A program made the position numbers and the translations under genes. A model generated the notes under the pieces. That model was not told the origin of the DNA. It made no database searches and saw only the letters and a list, made by a program, of their open reading frames with translations. A stretch of DNA of 64,000 nt from Bacillota bacterium. GTDB lineage: Bacteria > Bacillota_G > Limnochordia > DTU010. Below are positions 18,619 to 27,612 of this stretch, in pieces. The stretch covers positions 1-64,000 of the forward strand of contig JAAZLQ010000107.1 of the NCBI GenBank assembly GCA_012799255.1. Direction: 5' to 3'. Position 1 is the first letter of the stretch; every line of letters starts with the position of its first letter.

Positions 18619-20096
18619 AGATTCTCTGGACTATAGCTTGGCGGAATGTAAGGCAACATAAAGTAAAAACCACTATTATTGGACTAATCATGATCATCGG
18701 GATCATGGTTTTGGTGGTGGGTAACTCCTTTATGGATACTGCCGCTTCAGGAATTGAACGCTACTATATCAAAAATTATACCGGACATCTCATGATTACC
18801 GGACAGAGCCGTGGACATCTTACCTTATTCGGCTTTCAGGATATGACAGCTATGGAACAGGCCGTGCCCAGAATTCCTGACTATAATGAGATTGTTGAGT
18901 TTGCGAACTCGCTTTCCTATGTGGAGGCCATCAACCCTCAGATCTCTGCAGGGGCGATGATTTCCAGGGGGGGAGATACAATCGGCGTATCCCAATTGTT
19001 TGGCATTATTCCCGAGCAATATCAAGCCATGTTTCCTGATAATGTGGAACTGCTAGAAGGGGAGTTTTGGAAGCCAGGTGAGCAAGGGGTTCTCCTAAAC
19101 AGGGCAGTTGCTGATCTTTTAGAAGAGCAAGTTGGTTTTAAGTTTAGACCAGGCGATAAGCTTCTATTTACTTCTGCAAGTACCAATACTGGTATGAGAA
19201 TCCGTGAAGTGGAAATTACCGGGATTTTCCGCTTTAAGCAATCCAATGTGCAGTTAGATTTGGTTTCGTTGATGGATATCTCCAATGTCAGGGCTTTGGC
19301 AGGTATGGTCGTTGGTCATACTGATTATACTGAGCTAACAGATGGAGAACAGTCTTTCTTGGGAGTTATTGATGAGACCAGTATCTTTGACTCTTTCGAC
19401 TCGCTTTTCGCTGACATTTCTGTCGAAGCAGAAACGGCAAATGATGATTATTGGTTTTCTATCCTAGGTGAAACAGAAACACGGGATAAATCCAATCTGG
19501 AGGACACTGGTGCATGGCAATATATATTGGTTCGCCTACAGGATGAAAAGTACCTGAAACAGGCCCAAGTGGACTTTTCTCGTTTTTTCGCGGATCAGAA
19601 CATTGCGGCCCAGACCAGGGATTGGCGACAAGGGGCAGGGGCTTTAGCTGAGTTGTCCTATGGTATCAAAAGTGTGTTTAATGGTGTAGTCTTAATTATT
19701 GCTGTTGTTGCTGTGATTATCATTATGAACACTTTGGTGATCTCGGTGATAGAACGAATGGGCGAAATCGGAACAATGCGGGCTATTGGTGCCCAAAAGG
19801 GTTTTGTTCGCCGGATGATTGTGGTTGAGACTCTGATGCTCTCAGGCATCTCAGGAACGATTGGAGTTGCACTGGGTGCAACAATCCTTGCTGTACTGAA
19901 TAAGGTGGGTCTTAAGGCTAGCAACGTTTTCTTTGAGATCATCTATGGTGGTCCGGAGCTTCGCCCTGAGTTATCCCTATCTGCGGTTATCCTCTCTTTT
20001 GTCGTTATTGTTGTGGTTGGGGTAGTGGCAAGTGCCTATCCTACCGCCCTGGTAATGAAGACTTCGCCTCTCAAGGCCATGGAAAGTTCGAGGTGA
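18615..20096 (+). CDS. FtsX/MacB-type ABC permease, first of a pair
   Basis: 493 residues. One membrane segment lies near residues 18-40, then a large extracytoplasmic domain (about 45-345), then three C-terminal segments of an FtsX domain starting near 350, with ERMGEIGTMRAIGAQ between them. This is the LolC/LolE/MacB layout. It probably pairs with the next gene product and the upstream ATPase as a LolCDE-like complex. Confidence 0.9.
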   Translation: MKILWTIAWRNVRQHKVKTTIIGLIMIIGIMVLVVGNSFMDTAASGIERYYIKNYTGHLMITGQSRGHLTLFGFQDMTAMEQAVPRIPDYNEIVEFANSLSYVEAINPQISAGAMISRGGDTIGVSQLFGIIPEQYQAMFPDNVELLEGEFWKPGEQGVLLNRAVADLLEEQVGFKFRPGDKLLFTSASTNTGMRIREVEITGIFRFKQSNVQLDLVSLMDISNVRALAGMVVGHTDYTELTDGEQSFLGVIDETSIFDSFDSLFADISVEAETANDDYWFSILGETETRDKSNLEDTGAWQYILVRLQDEKYLKQAQVDFSRFFADQNIAAQTRDWRQGAGALAELSYGIKSVFNGVVLIIAVVAVIIIMNTLVISVIERMGEIGTMRAIGAQKGFVRRMIVVETLMLSGISGTIGVALGATILAVLNKVGLKASNVFFEIIYGGPELRPELSLSAVILSFVVIVVVGVVASAYPTALVMKTSPLKAMESSR

Positions 20097-20100
20097 TTGG

Positions 20101-21444
20101 ATGTTCCTTACACTGAAGGTTGCGTTTCGCAACATATCTCGGCAGAAAAAGCGTAGCTTCCTATTGGCGGGGGCTATAGCCTTTGGAATGCTGGTCATTA
20201 CTATCATTAACGCCTTAACTGGAGGTTTGGTAGCGAACCTCCGAGAAAACTTTTCCCATGCCCTCGGTGGTCATGTGTTTATTTCCGGGCGTGAATTTAC
20301 TGAACGGGGACAGATGATTTCCAAGATTAGACCTGACGAACGTTTAGATCTCCTCCTGGAAGAAAATGCTTCCCAGATCGAAGCGTTTACCAAGCGCAGC
20401 CAAGCCTTTCCGTCTTTAATATTTGGCTCTAAGCAGACCATGCAATTGATGTATGGCGTAGACTTCGGGGAAGAAGATAGACTGCTAAATAGTCTAGTTG
20501 TTACCCAGGGATCGCTGAAGGATATCACTACACAAGAAGACGTAATTATCTTACCGCAACCACTGGCAGAGCGTTTAGGCGTGGAAGTAGGCGAAACAAT
20601 CCTTGTTAAATTGGAGACCCTCACAGGGCAGCAAAATGTCGGCGAGGTTAAGGTGGTAGCATTCATTGAAGACCAGGAACAATTCGGTCTTTCCGCAGCC
20701 TATACTACTCGAGCTTACTTAAACACCCTTCTCGGGATGGACCCCCATGAGTACCAACTGTTGAACATGTTTATCACTGATTTGACTTTTGTGGATGAGT
20801 TTGCACGAACCTTCCGGACCGGGCTTAGAAGTCCAGAAGAGGAGCAAGAAGAAGCAGAGAAGAAGGCTGATGATCCTGAGCTGACCGTGTCAGTTGCTGG
20901 GGTACCAATCACTCAAATGCCTACACGTGAAGAGATCACACCGTGGGAAGGTACCCGTTATCAAGTGATGAACATTAACCAGATCATGGAGCCAGTGGAA
21001 CTAATGGTCGGCGTGCTAAACCGGGTAGGTCTGGTCATATTCTTGATTCTGCTCCTAGTAACCATGGTGGGAATCACCAATACATTTAGAATGATCATGA
21101 TCGAGCGGACCAGAGAAATTGGAACGATGCGTGCTTTTGGCATGCAGAAAAAGCAAGTAAAACGAATTTTTCTCTGGGAAGCAGTACTATTAGGCTTGCT
21201 GGGATGTATTGCAGGTTTAGTTGTTTCAGGTCTGCTCATTGCGGTAGTTGGCAACTGGACCTTGAATACAGATCCATCGCTCCAGTTCTTTTTGAATAAC
21301 AGTCGCATCACCTTCCGCCTTTCTGTAGGCAACATGGTTCTCAACACCGTTTTGGTTGTCTTGACCAGTCTCCTTGCGGCGTACTGGCCTGCTAAAACCG
21401 CTTCGAACCTGTCACCCATAAAGGCGCTAAGTTCGCACACATAG
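20101..21444 (+). CDS. FtsX/MacB-type ABC permease, second of a pair
   Basis: 447 residues with the same layout: an N-terminal membrane segment (about 15-38), an extracytoplasmic domain and three C-terminal membrane segments with ERTREIGTMRAFGMQ. It starts four bases after the stop of the first permease. The two differ clearly in the outer domain, as LolC and LolE do, so a heterodimer is likely. Confidence 0.9.
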   Translation: MFLTLKVAFRNISRQKKRSFLLAGAIAFGMLVITIINALTGGLVANLRENFSHALGGHVFISGREFTERGQMISKIRPDERLDLLLEENASQIEAFTKRSQAFPSLIFGSKQTMQLMYGVDFGEEDRLLNSLVVTQGSLKDITTQEDVIILPQPLAERLGVEVGETILVKLETLTGQQNVGEVKVVAFIEDQEQFGLSAAYTTRAYLNTLLGMDPHEYQLLNMFITDLTFVDEFARTFRTGLRSPEEEQEEAEKKADDPELTVSVAGVPITQMPTREEITPWEGTRYQVMNINQIMEPVELMVGVLNRVGLVIFLILLLVTMVGITNTFRMIMIERTREIGTMRAFGMQKKQVKRIFLWEAVLLGLLGCIAGLVVSGLLIAVVGNWTLNTDPSLQFFLNNSRITFRLSVGNMVLNTVLVVLTSLLAAYWPAKTASNLSPIKALSSHT

Positions 21445-21455
21445 GGGGTTTATGA

Positions 21456-22217
21456 ATGAAAAAAACGAGATTGATTATGGCAACTGCTTTAGTTCTGCTA
21501 GTTTTCGCAATTGCGGCCCAGGCGGAGGATTTCAGCCACATTGAAGCAATTCTAAACAAACTAGATGAACAGTCAAGGTTTGATGACACCGACTTCTCTG
21601 CTGTTCTAACCATGATTGTGGAAGATCCAGATAAGGGTATTGAGAAGATAGTGGTTCGTCAGTTTAGACGTGATGATGGAGAACGTTTTCTACTCCTTAT
21701 TCAAGAACCTGTAACCGAACGTGGACAGGGTTATCTTTTGGAAGGAGACAACCTATGGTTTTATGACCCTTCGAGTCGCCAATTTGCCCATACTTCGCTC
21801 AAGGAGAGCTTTCAGGATTCTGATGCCCGTAATGCAGATTTCGGGCAAAACACTTACTCCTCGTCCTATGAGGTAGAAGGCTATGTGGAAGGGATGTTAG
21901 GCAACTTTGATGTGTACATCATTGACCTTAAAGCAGTAGATGATACTGTACCTTTCCCCTTTGCTAGAATTTGGGTAACTAAGGACTCTCACTTGGTTCT
22001 AAAAACTGAAGAATACAGTCTAACCCGGAGGCTGATGCGCTCTGGTTTGTTCCCGAAATATTCAAAGGTTGGGGATGTGCTAATTCCAGTGCAGATGATT
22101 TTCATTGATGAGCTGGTAGAGGGCAAGAAGACCCAGATTTCACTCAGCGAAATCTCGGTAACCAAGATTCCCGACCATGTCTTCACTAAAGCGTATATTG
22201 AACGTGTCAATCGCTAG
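21456..22217 (+). CDS. LolA-like outer membrane lipoprotein-sorting protein
   Basis: 253 residues with a signal peptide ending near AAQAED (about residue 23) and no lipobox cysteine, so it is probably soluble in the periplasm. The body matches the LolA-like group (COG2834/TP0789 type): repeated beta strands with LEGDNLWFYDPSSRQ and a C-terminal KTEEYSLTRRLMRSG region. Such proteins carry lipids or lipoproteins between membranes. Directly after two LolCE-type permeases, it makes a self-contained Lol-like set. Cargo is inferred. Confidence 0.82.
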   Translation: MKKTRLIMATALVLLVFAIAAQAEDFSHIEAILNKLDEQSRFDDTDFSAVLTMIVEDPDKGIEKIVVRQFRRDDGERFLLLIQEPVTERGQGYLLEGDNLWFYDPSSRQFAHTSLKESFQDSDARNADFGQNTYSSSYEVEGYVEGMLGNFDVYIIDLKAVDDTVPFPFARIWVTKDSHLVLKTEEYSLTRRLMRSGLFPKYSKVGDVLIPVQMIFIDELVEGKKTQISLSEISVTKIPDHVFTKAYIERVNR

Positions 22218-22227
22218 GAGGGGAAAA

Positions 22228-23547
22228 ATGCGGAAAACTAGTATTCTTATAGCTATATTACTAGTTGTGTGCACAAGCGGTACAGTTTTAGCCATGGATT
22301 TTGATTTTGACGACCTGTTTGGCGGAGATTTGCTTGTTGAAATTGAGGAGGATACCAGTGCGGCCAGACCCGAAGAGGCTCTCTTAGTGCAAGATGGTTG
22401 GGATGTAGGGGGGCGGTACAACTTTTCAGTTGAGGCAGGAAGAACCATGCGGGACGGAATAGATCCGGTTGATACGTTTGCGACCACCCTTGGTGGCCAG
22501 ATCTATCTAGACGCTAGACCGGATCCCAACTTTAGGGTTTTGGGCAAGGTGGGTTTGGACTATACAGTTAGTAAGGTAAAAGGTTCGACGGAAGGTACAC
22601 AGGAACCTCTGAAGCTAAGCCTTCAGGAGCTCTTTACCGATTTCAACTACGATAATAAGGTGTTTTTCCGAGCGGGCAAACAGAATGTGAAGTGGGGAGT
22701 TGGCTACTTCTTTAGCCCAGCCGATGTGATTAATATTGGAAGAATTGATCCCCAAGATCCCGAGGCGGAGCGGGAAGGGCCTGTTGCCCTGAAGGTGCAT
22801 TATCCCAGGGGAAGCACTAACTATTACCTATACACGCTCTTTGATGGGGTGGAAGAGCCTAGCCAAGTGGCATTAGCTCCGAAGCTGGAGTTTGTGGTGG
22901 GAGGAACAGAAATCGGTTTAGGTGGCTTTTATCAGAAGGATAAGGCACCACGGGCTATGCTAACCCTTTCTTCTTCTCTAGGCAGTTTTGCAGTCTTTGG
23001 GGAAGCGGTGTTGAGTAAAGGCTCTGATAAAGGCTTCGTGGCTGAATGGCCAGGAGATTATCCCATTTATAAACAGGATGAGCTTTTTCTCCATGCTACA
23101 GCTGGAGGAAGATACAGTTACAATGATCCTGATGACTTGTTTGACCTGATGGTAGCTGCTCAGTACTACTACAATGGCGAAGGATATGCAAATCAGGACC
23201 ATATTCAGAACTTACGTAGGCACTACGCCTTGCTGCTTTTTCTCGAAGATCCCCAGGCTGACGACTTTGTCCTGACGGATCTAACGTCTAGTGGCAAACA
23301 CTATTTTGCCACCATGGTCAACTGGAATGGCATATTAGGCTCCAAGTTCTCAGCATCCGCTTTGTTAAATGCCAATCTCTCAGATAAATCGGGCATCTTT
23401 ACAGCAAGCCTAAAACTGCCCTCGATCAGTAAGATTTCACCTAGTGTTGGTACCCGAGTGTTCTTTGGTGACGATTTGACTGAGTATGGTGCCCTACGAA
23501 GCACGACCGTCTTCGCAGCCATTACTCTCGGTAGCGGATCTTTCTAG
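22228..23547 (+). CDS. Outer-membrane beta-barrel protein of the Lol-like operon
   Basis: 439 residues from the ATG at 22228, which follows AGGAGGGG; an in-frame start 51 bases upstream lies inside the preceding gene. The signal peptide ends near VLAMD. The rest alternates polar and aromatic or hydrophobic residues, and the protein ends in GSGSF, a C-terminal Phe typical of proteins assembled by BamA. An acidic segment follows the signal peptide. It may receive the cargo moved by the ABC/LolA-like genes. I do not recognise a named family. Confidence 0.75.
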   Translation: MRKTSILIAILLVVCTSGTVLAMDFDFDDLFGGDLLVEIEEDTSAARPEEALLVQDGWDVGGRYNFSVEAGRTMRDGIDPVDTFATTLGGQIYLDARPDPNFRVLGKVGLDYTVSKVKGSTEGTQEPLKLSLQELFTDFNYDNKVFFRAGKQNVKWGVGYFFSPADVINIGRIDPQDPEAEREGPVALKVHYPRGSTNYYLYTLFDGVEEPSQVALAPKLEFVVGGTEIGLGGFYQKDKAPRAMLTLSSSLGSFAVFGEAVLSKGSDKGFVAEWPGDYPIYKQDELFLHATAGGRYSYNDPDDLFDLMVAAQYYYNGEGYANQDHIQNLRRHYALLLFLEDPQADDFVLTDLTSSGKHYFATMVNWNGILGSKFSASALLNANLSDKSGIFTASLKLPSISKISPSVGTRVFFGDDLTEYGALRSTTVFAAITLGSGSF

Positions 23548-23563
23548 ACTTGTTAGACAAAGC

Positions 23564-23602
23564 AAAAAATCGCCCTTCTCGCTATGATTTGGGCGATTTT
23601 TT
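23564..23602. terminator. Bidirectional terminator between the barrel gene and cheX
   Basis: AAAAAATCGCCC (23564-23575) pairs fully with GGGCGATTTTTT (23591-23602), 12 bp, with A and T runs giving function in both directions. Confidence 0.88.
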
Positions 23603-23603
23603 A

Positions 23604-24065
23604 TTACTTTCCATGGAGCGAGATACTAATCTCTAAGGTTCCAATATCAGTTACAAGGGGCAATACGATCGCCATCTCAGTAGACATGCTGAGCGAACTA
23701 TCATTTCCCACAAAGACTTGCGGGGGTGAAATATCGCAACTTAGATTGTTCTTGGCGAGATAAGTTACCGCATTACCGCTGATAATATTGGCCACTTCAC
23801 CCAAGGCTGAGGAGACAAAAGCATCAAGTTTGGTCATTTGCATACCTGCCATTATGTTCACCATGTCCAAAGCCATGGTCTTCGGAAAACTATATAATAA
23901 CGAACCCCTCAAATCCCCTGTGACGCCAATTATAACATTGGCTTCGGCTACGGGCACCAATTCTTCCACAGCCCTGAGCTCTCCCCGCTTTGGTTCAAGG
24001 TTCAACATGACGCGGAAAACATCAATCGTAGCCTGGTAGAATGGGTTTATGTACTCGACTTTCAT
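23604..24065 (-). CDS. cheX: CheX-type chemotaxis phosphatase
   Basis: 153 residues from the ATG at 24065, which has AAGGAGGT at plus 24071-24078. The CheC/CheX active-site motif is present as Glu90 and Asn93 in LGEVANIISGN. CheX proteins dephosphorylate CheY-P or other receiver domains. No chemotaxis or flagellar gene is nearby. It overlaps the hemerythrin stop as ATGA, so the two are translationally coupled. Confidence 0.85.
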   Translation of the reverse strand: MKVEYINPFYQATIDVFRVMLNLEPKRGELRAVEELVPVAEANVIIGVTGDLRGSLLYSFPKTMALDMVNIMAGMQMTKLDAFVSSALGEVANIISGNAVTYLAKNNLSCDISPPQVFVGNDSSLSMSTEMAIVLPLVTDIGTLEISISLHGK

Positions 24066-24484
24066 TTCTGACCTCCTTGTGACCGGATAAACTCCCCGAT
24101 TTTTTGATCTTCTCTTCCAACATGCATAATCAGCCAAGTCATTACCTTGGCCCCGAACTCTTGCACCGTTTCTTCGTCAAAGCCCTCTTGAGCCACCTTA
24201 TCCGCAAAACGTTGGATCTCCTCTTTGAAAGCCTGATGGATGGCGGCATGTTTCTCTAACCCTGGATAACCAATTTCTCTTTGCAGGTTCTCTTCGTCGG
24301 CAAAGTGGATGATTACGTAGTGCTGCATAAACTCCAACGTAGATTGAACTTCCTGCACTCGTTCCTCCCAAGAGCCTTCACCTTGAACCACCCGGATGAA
24401 GTTTGAGACTCTGCTAAACAACTCCTGATGCTGGTAGTCAATCAATTCTGAACCAACTCGGTAATGTTCTTTCCACATATGCAT
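24062..24484 (-). CDS. Bacteriohemerythrin
   Basis: 140 residues with all expected di-iron ligands: His19, His60 with Glu64 (HxxxE), His79 and His83 (HxxxH), His121 and Asp126 (HxxxxD). It binds O2 reversibly at a di-iron centre and in anaerobes may buffer, sense or deliver oxygen. The ATG at 24484 follows AAAGGAG. Its coupling to CheX suggests an oxygen-linked signalling unit, which is inference. Confidence 0.93.
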   Translation of the reverse strand: MHMWKEHYRVGSELIDYQHQELFSRVSNFIRVVQGEGSWEERVQEVQSTLEFMQHYVIIHFADEENLQREIGYPGLEKHAAIHQAFKEEIQRFADKVAQEGFDEETVQEFGAKVMTWLIMHVGREDQKIGEFIRSQGGQK

Positions 24485-24544
24485 CGTTCACTCCTTTCGA
24501 AAGGGAAATTCTTCGTAAGGCAATCATTTCCTGCCTGTGAAGTG

Positions 24545-24553
24545 TGGTATAAT
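24545..24553 (+). promoter_or_regulatory. Extended -10 promoter for the cyclophilin gene
   Basis: TGGTATAAT is a perfect -10 with the TGN extension, 33 bases before the start. No good -35 is seen at 17 bases. Confidence 0.55.
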
Positions 24554-24585
24554 AAAACCATTAGATATAATTGGAGGTTGATGCA

Positions 24586-25194
24586 GTGAACTTAACCCAA
24601 ATTGCAGGTATCTTAGTAGGATTAGCGGCACTCAGCTTACTCTTCACAGGAAGTGCCCAGGCCGCGGAAGAAGACCCACCTAATCCACTGGTGACAATGG
24701 ATCTAGGTGATCTGGGTATCATCGAGATAGAGCTCTATCCAGATCTAGCTCCTAATACCGTGCGCAATTTCATCTCCCTGGTACAAAAGGGATTTTATGA
24801 TGGGGTGATCTTCCATCGAGTGATTCCTGGGTTTATGATCCAAGGTGGAGATCCTACAGGCACAGGTACCGGAGGTCCTGGCTACAGCATCAAGGGTGAG
24901 TTTAGCCAAAATGGATTTCCTAACACCCTTAAACATGAGCGTGGGGTTATTTCTATGGCTCGTACCATGGTTCCTGACTCAGCAGGTTCTCAGTTTTTTA
25001 TTATGGTGAACAACGCCCCCCATTTAGATGGCGCTTATGCAGCCTTTGGTCGGGTAGTGAGTGGTATGGAAGTGGCCGACAAGATTGTCTCAGTTAAGCG
25101 CGATAGAATGGATAAACCCCTTGTAGAACAGCGAATCAAGAAAGTCACAGTGGAGACGTTTGGAGTAGAGTATCCTGAGCCAGATAAGATTTAG
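24586..25194 (+). CDS. Exported cyclophilin-type peptidyl-prolyl isomerase
   Basis: 202 residues from the GTG at 24586, seven bases after GGAGGT. The signal peptide (1-27, ending SAQAA) lacks a lipobox, so the protein is probably periplasmic. The cyclophilin core carries FHRVIPGFMIQGGD, GSQFFIM and HLDGAYAAFGRV. It catalyses proline cis-trans isomerisation during folding of exported proteins. The following membrane-protein gene starts 12 bases later. Confidence 0.93.
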   Translation: MNLTQIAGILVGLAALSLLFTGSAQAAEEDPPNPLVTMDLGDLGIIEIELYPDLAPNTVRNFISLVQKGFYDGVIFHRVIPGFMIQGGDPTGTGTGGPGYSIKGEFSQNGFPNTLKHERGVISMARTMVPDSAGSQFFIMVNNAPHLDGAYAAFGRVVSGMEVADKIVSVKRDRMDKPLVEQRIKKVTVETFGVEYPEPDKI

Positions 25195-25206
25195 CAAGGG
25201 GGGCTT

Positions 25207-25626
25207 ATGCTTATCATGGAATTGACCACACCTTCTCTTTTGTTTCCTGCTATTTCACTGCTGATGTTGGCTTACACTAATCGCTTTTTGGTACTGGCGA
25301 ACTTGGCACGGGAACTTTACGCCAAATATCAAGACGAGCCAGATGAGAACATTGCGGCGCAAATAGCCAATCTGCAGATTCGCAATCGCCTCACTAAGAA
25401 CATGCAAATTTTCGGGGCGCTAAGCTTTTTGTTCTGCGTTATTTGCATGTTCCTACTTTTTGCCGGTGTCACTACATTAGCGAACTGGTCTTTTGGTTTA
25501 GCGTTGTTGTTGCTGTTGGCTTCTTTGGCACTCCTGGTGTGGGAATTACATTTATCCATCGATGCCCTAGACGCACATCTCAGTGGTTTTAGCTACACGC
25601 CTAAGGAGGACCATAAAACTACTTAA
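25207..25626 (+). CDS. DUF2721 family membrane protein
   Basis: 139 residues with three hydrophobic segments (about 8-30, 68-90 and 93-112). The N-terminal motif LLFPAISLLMLAYTNRF and the QIxNLQIRNRL stretch match my memory of the DUF2721 family. Function unknown. An internal ATG at 25216 is an alternative start. It lies between a periplasmic isomerase and an alcohol dehydrogenase with short spacers, so co-transcription is likely. Confidence 0.75.
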   Translation: MLIMELTTPSLLFPAISLLMLAYTNRFLVLANLARELYAKYQDEPDENIAAQIANLQIRNRLTKNMQIFGALSFLFCVICMFLLFAGVTTLANWSFGLALLLLLASLALLVWELHLSIDALDAHLSGFSYTPKEDHKTT

Positions 25627-25638
25627 GGAGGAGATCAG

Positions 25639-26808
25639 ATGCTTAATTTCACTTTTTCCAACACTACCAAAATCGTGTTTGGCAAAGGGGTAGAGGAAAG
25701 GGCAGGTAAGGAGGCTGCACTATGGGGCAAGAAAGTCTTGCTTCATTATGGTGGAGGACATATCGTCCGTTCGGGGCTCAAAGAACGTGTCGAGGCTTCA
25801 CTTAAGGCTGCAGGTATCGACTATGTGGAACTTGGCGGAGTACAACCCAATCCACGGTTAAGTTTAGTAAAAGAAGGAATTGACCTGGTGCGTAAGGAGA
25901 AGGTGGATTTGATCCTGGCAGTGGGAGGCGGTAGCGTAATTGACTCCGCAAAAGCAATTGCCATCGGTGTGCCCTATGAGGGCGATGTTTGGGATTTCTA
26001 CGCTGGAAAGGCCCAGGCTGAAGAAAGCCTTCCCCTAGGCGTGGTGTTGACCATTCCTGCAGCGGGAAGCGAATCCAGTCCTAGCTCGGTGATAACTAAC
26101 GAAGACGGGTGGCTAAAGAGGGGCTATGGATCCCTTGTTATGCGCCCTAAATTTGCCCTTTTGAATCCTGAGCTAACCTTTTCACTTCCTGCCTATCAGA
26201 CGGCATGCGGAGTGGCAGACATGATGGCCCATATCATGGAACGCTACTTCACCAACGAACCTGATGTTGGCTTCAGTGATCAACTTTGTGAAGCTGCATT
26301 GCGTAGCATTATGCAAGAAGCTCCCATCGCGATTGCCGAGCCAGAAAACTATGGTGCTAGAGCAAACATAATGTGGGCTGGAACCATTGCCCATAATGAT
26401 CTATTAGGAATGGGCAGAAGCGAGGATTGGGCTTCCCATAATATCGAGCATGAGTTGAGCGCACTTTATGACGTGGCCCATGGAGCAGGTTTAGCAATCG
26501 TTTTTCCTGCGTGGATGAAGTATGTCTATAAAGCTAATCCTCAACGTTTTGTCCAGTTTGCGGTGCGAGTATTTAATGTGGAACAGGACTTCCATAATCC
26601 AGAGAGAACGATTTTGGAAGGAATCCGTCGTTTGCAAGATTTCTTTAATAGGATTGGTCTGCCCACAACGTTAGCAGAGGCCAATATCCCAACGGACCGT
26701 TTAGCTGAAATGGCAGAGAAGGCCACCGAAAAGGACAGCCAAAAGCTCGGCGGTCTTATGTCCCTGGGGCAACAGGATGTATTGGCCATTTACGAACTCT
26801 GTAAATAG
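25639..26808 (+). CDS. Iron-containing alcohol dehydrogenase (butanol dehydrogenase type)
   Basis: 389 residues, group III metal-dependent alcohol dehydrogenase. The nucleotide-binding GGGSVIDSAKAIA is followed by metal-site regions DMMAHIMERY and AHGAGLAIVFPAW. It resembles the YqdH/BdhA butanol dehydrogenases, usually NADPH-dependent, that reduce aldehydes at the end of fermentation. The ATG at 25639 follows AAGGAGGAG. Confidence 0.92.
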   Translation: MLNFTFSNTTKIVFGKGVEERAGKEAALWGKKVLLHYGGGHIVRSGLKERVEASLKAAGIDYVELGGVQPNPRLSLVKEGIDLVRKEKVDLILAVGGGSVIDSAKAIAIGVPYEGDVWDFYAGKAQAEESLPLGVVLTIPAAGSESSPSSVITNEDGWLKRGYGSLVMRPKFALLNPELTFSLPAYQTACGVADMMAHIMERYFTNEPDVGFSDQLCEAALRSIMQEAPIAIAEPENYGARANIMWAGTIAHNDLLGMGRSEDWASHNIEHELSALYDVAHGAGLAIVFPAWMKYVYKANPQRFVQFAVRVFNVEQDFHNPERTILEGIRRLQDFFNRIGLPTTLAEANIPTDRLAEMAEKATEKDSQKLGGLMSLGQQDVLAIYELCK

Positions 26809-27573
26809 CTAGATGCGCCTAAGTACTGTGATGGGGCGAATGATTTCGCCCTGTCCTTCCCCTAGGGGCTGGTTCCAATCCCAATCATTCCACCAACCTA
26901 GGAGTTCGAAACGGTGCAGCTTAGTTGCGGCTAACACAAACTCCTGGGGAAAGATGGCGCGCCTTAAGCCCTGATGAAGAAGCTTTTGCTCCTGTCCTCG
27001 CTCTTTGATAGTAAAGAGGATGTTCTCTGCATAAAGTTGCTCTGCTGCATCGTGTACGCGGGTTGAGTACCTGGTGGTCACTGTAATGCCATCTCGGCGC
27101 ATTACCCAGCTATCCAAGGTATTATCCAGGGGTTCAAAGTCAATGCACCAGTCCAAGAAATAAAGTCCACCTGGCTTTAAGGCTGCTTCCACCGATTTGA
27201 AATGACTCAAAAGCTCCCCTGTGTTGTTGACGTAGAGCGAGCCCAACATTATGTAGAGAAAATCCATTGGTTCTTCCAACATGAAATCTGCCAAGTTGGC
27301 CAAGTAGAAATCCGCATCATAATTGTGTTCTTGCGCTTTATTTTGGGCAAACTCAATCATGGTCGGGTTCAGATCCAAACCACGGTACTGATAGCCACGG
27401 CTAATTAACTCCATCATGTGGGGGCTGTTGCCACATGCTAATTCCAGTACGGTGTTTACAGGAATCTTGGAGAATCTGGCAATTGCTTCTTCCATCACAT
27501 CCACTTCAGCGGATATATCGCGATACGAAAAAGCTATTTCATAATAGTGGGGGAAGCTATAAATGCTGTCCAA
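26809..27573 (-). CDS. Class I SAM-dependent methyltransferase
   Basis: 254 residues from the TTG at 27573. AAAAGGTGAT at plus 27577-27586 supports this start over an upstream TTG at 27621. Motif I for SAM binding is LELACGNSPHM, followed by acidic GLDLNP. No substrate-specific motif was recognised. It is divergent from msrA, with 39 bases between the two starts, so the promoters must overlap the coding starts or each other. Confidence 0.85.
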   Translation of the reverse strand: MDSIYSFPHYYEIAFSYRDISAEVDVMEEAIARFSKIPVNTVLELACGNSPHMMELISRGYQYRGLDLNPTMIEFAQNKAQEHNYDADFYLANLADFMLEEPMDFLYIMLGSLYVNNTGELLSHFKSVEAALKPGGLYFLDWCIDFEPLDNTLDSWVMRRDGITVTTRYSTRVHDAAEQLYAENILFTIKERGQEQKLLHQGLRRAIFPQEFVLAATKLHRFELLGWWNDWDWNQPLGEGQGEIIRPITVLRRI

Positions 27574-27612
27574 ATGATCACCTTTTCTTAGAAATTGATG
27601 GGGGGACAAGTA

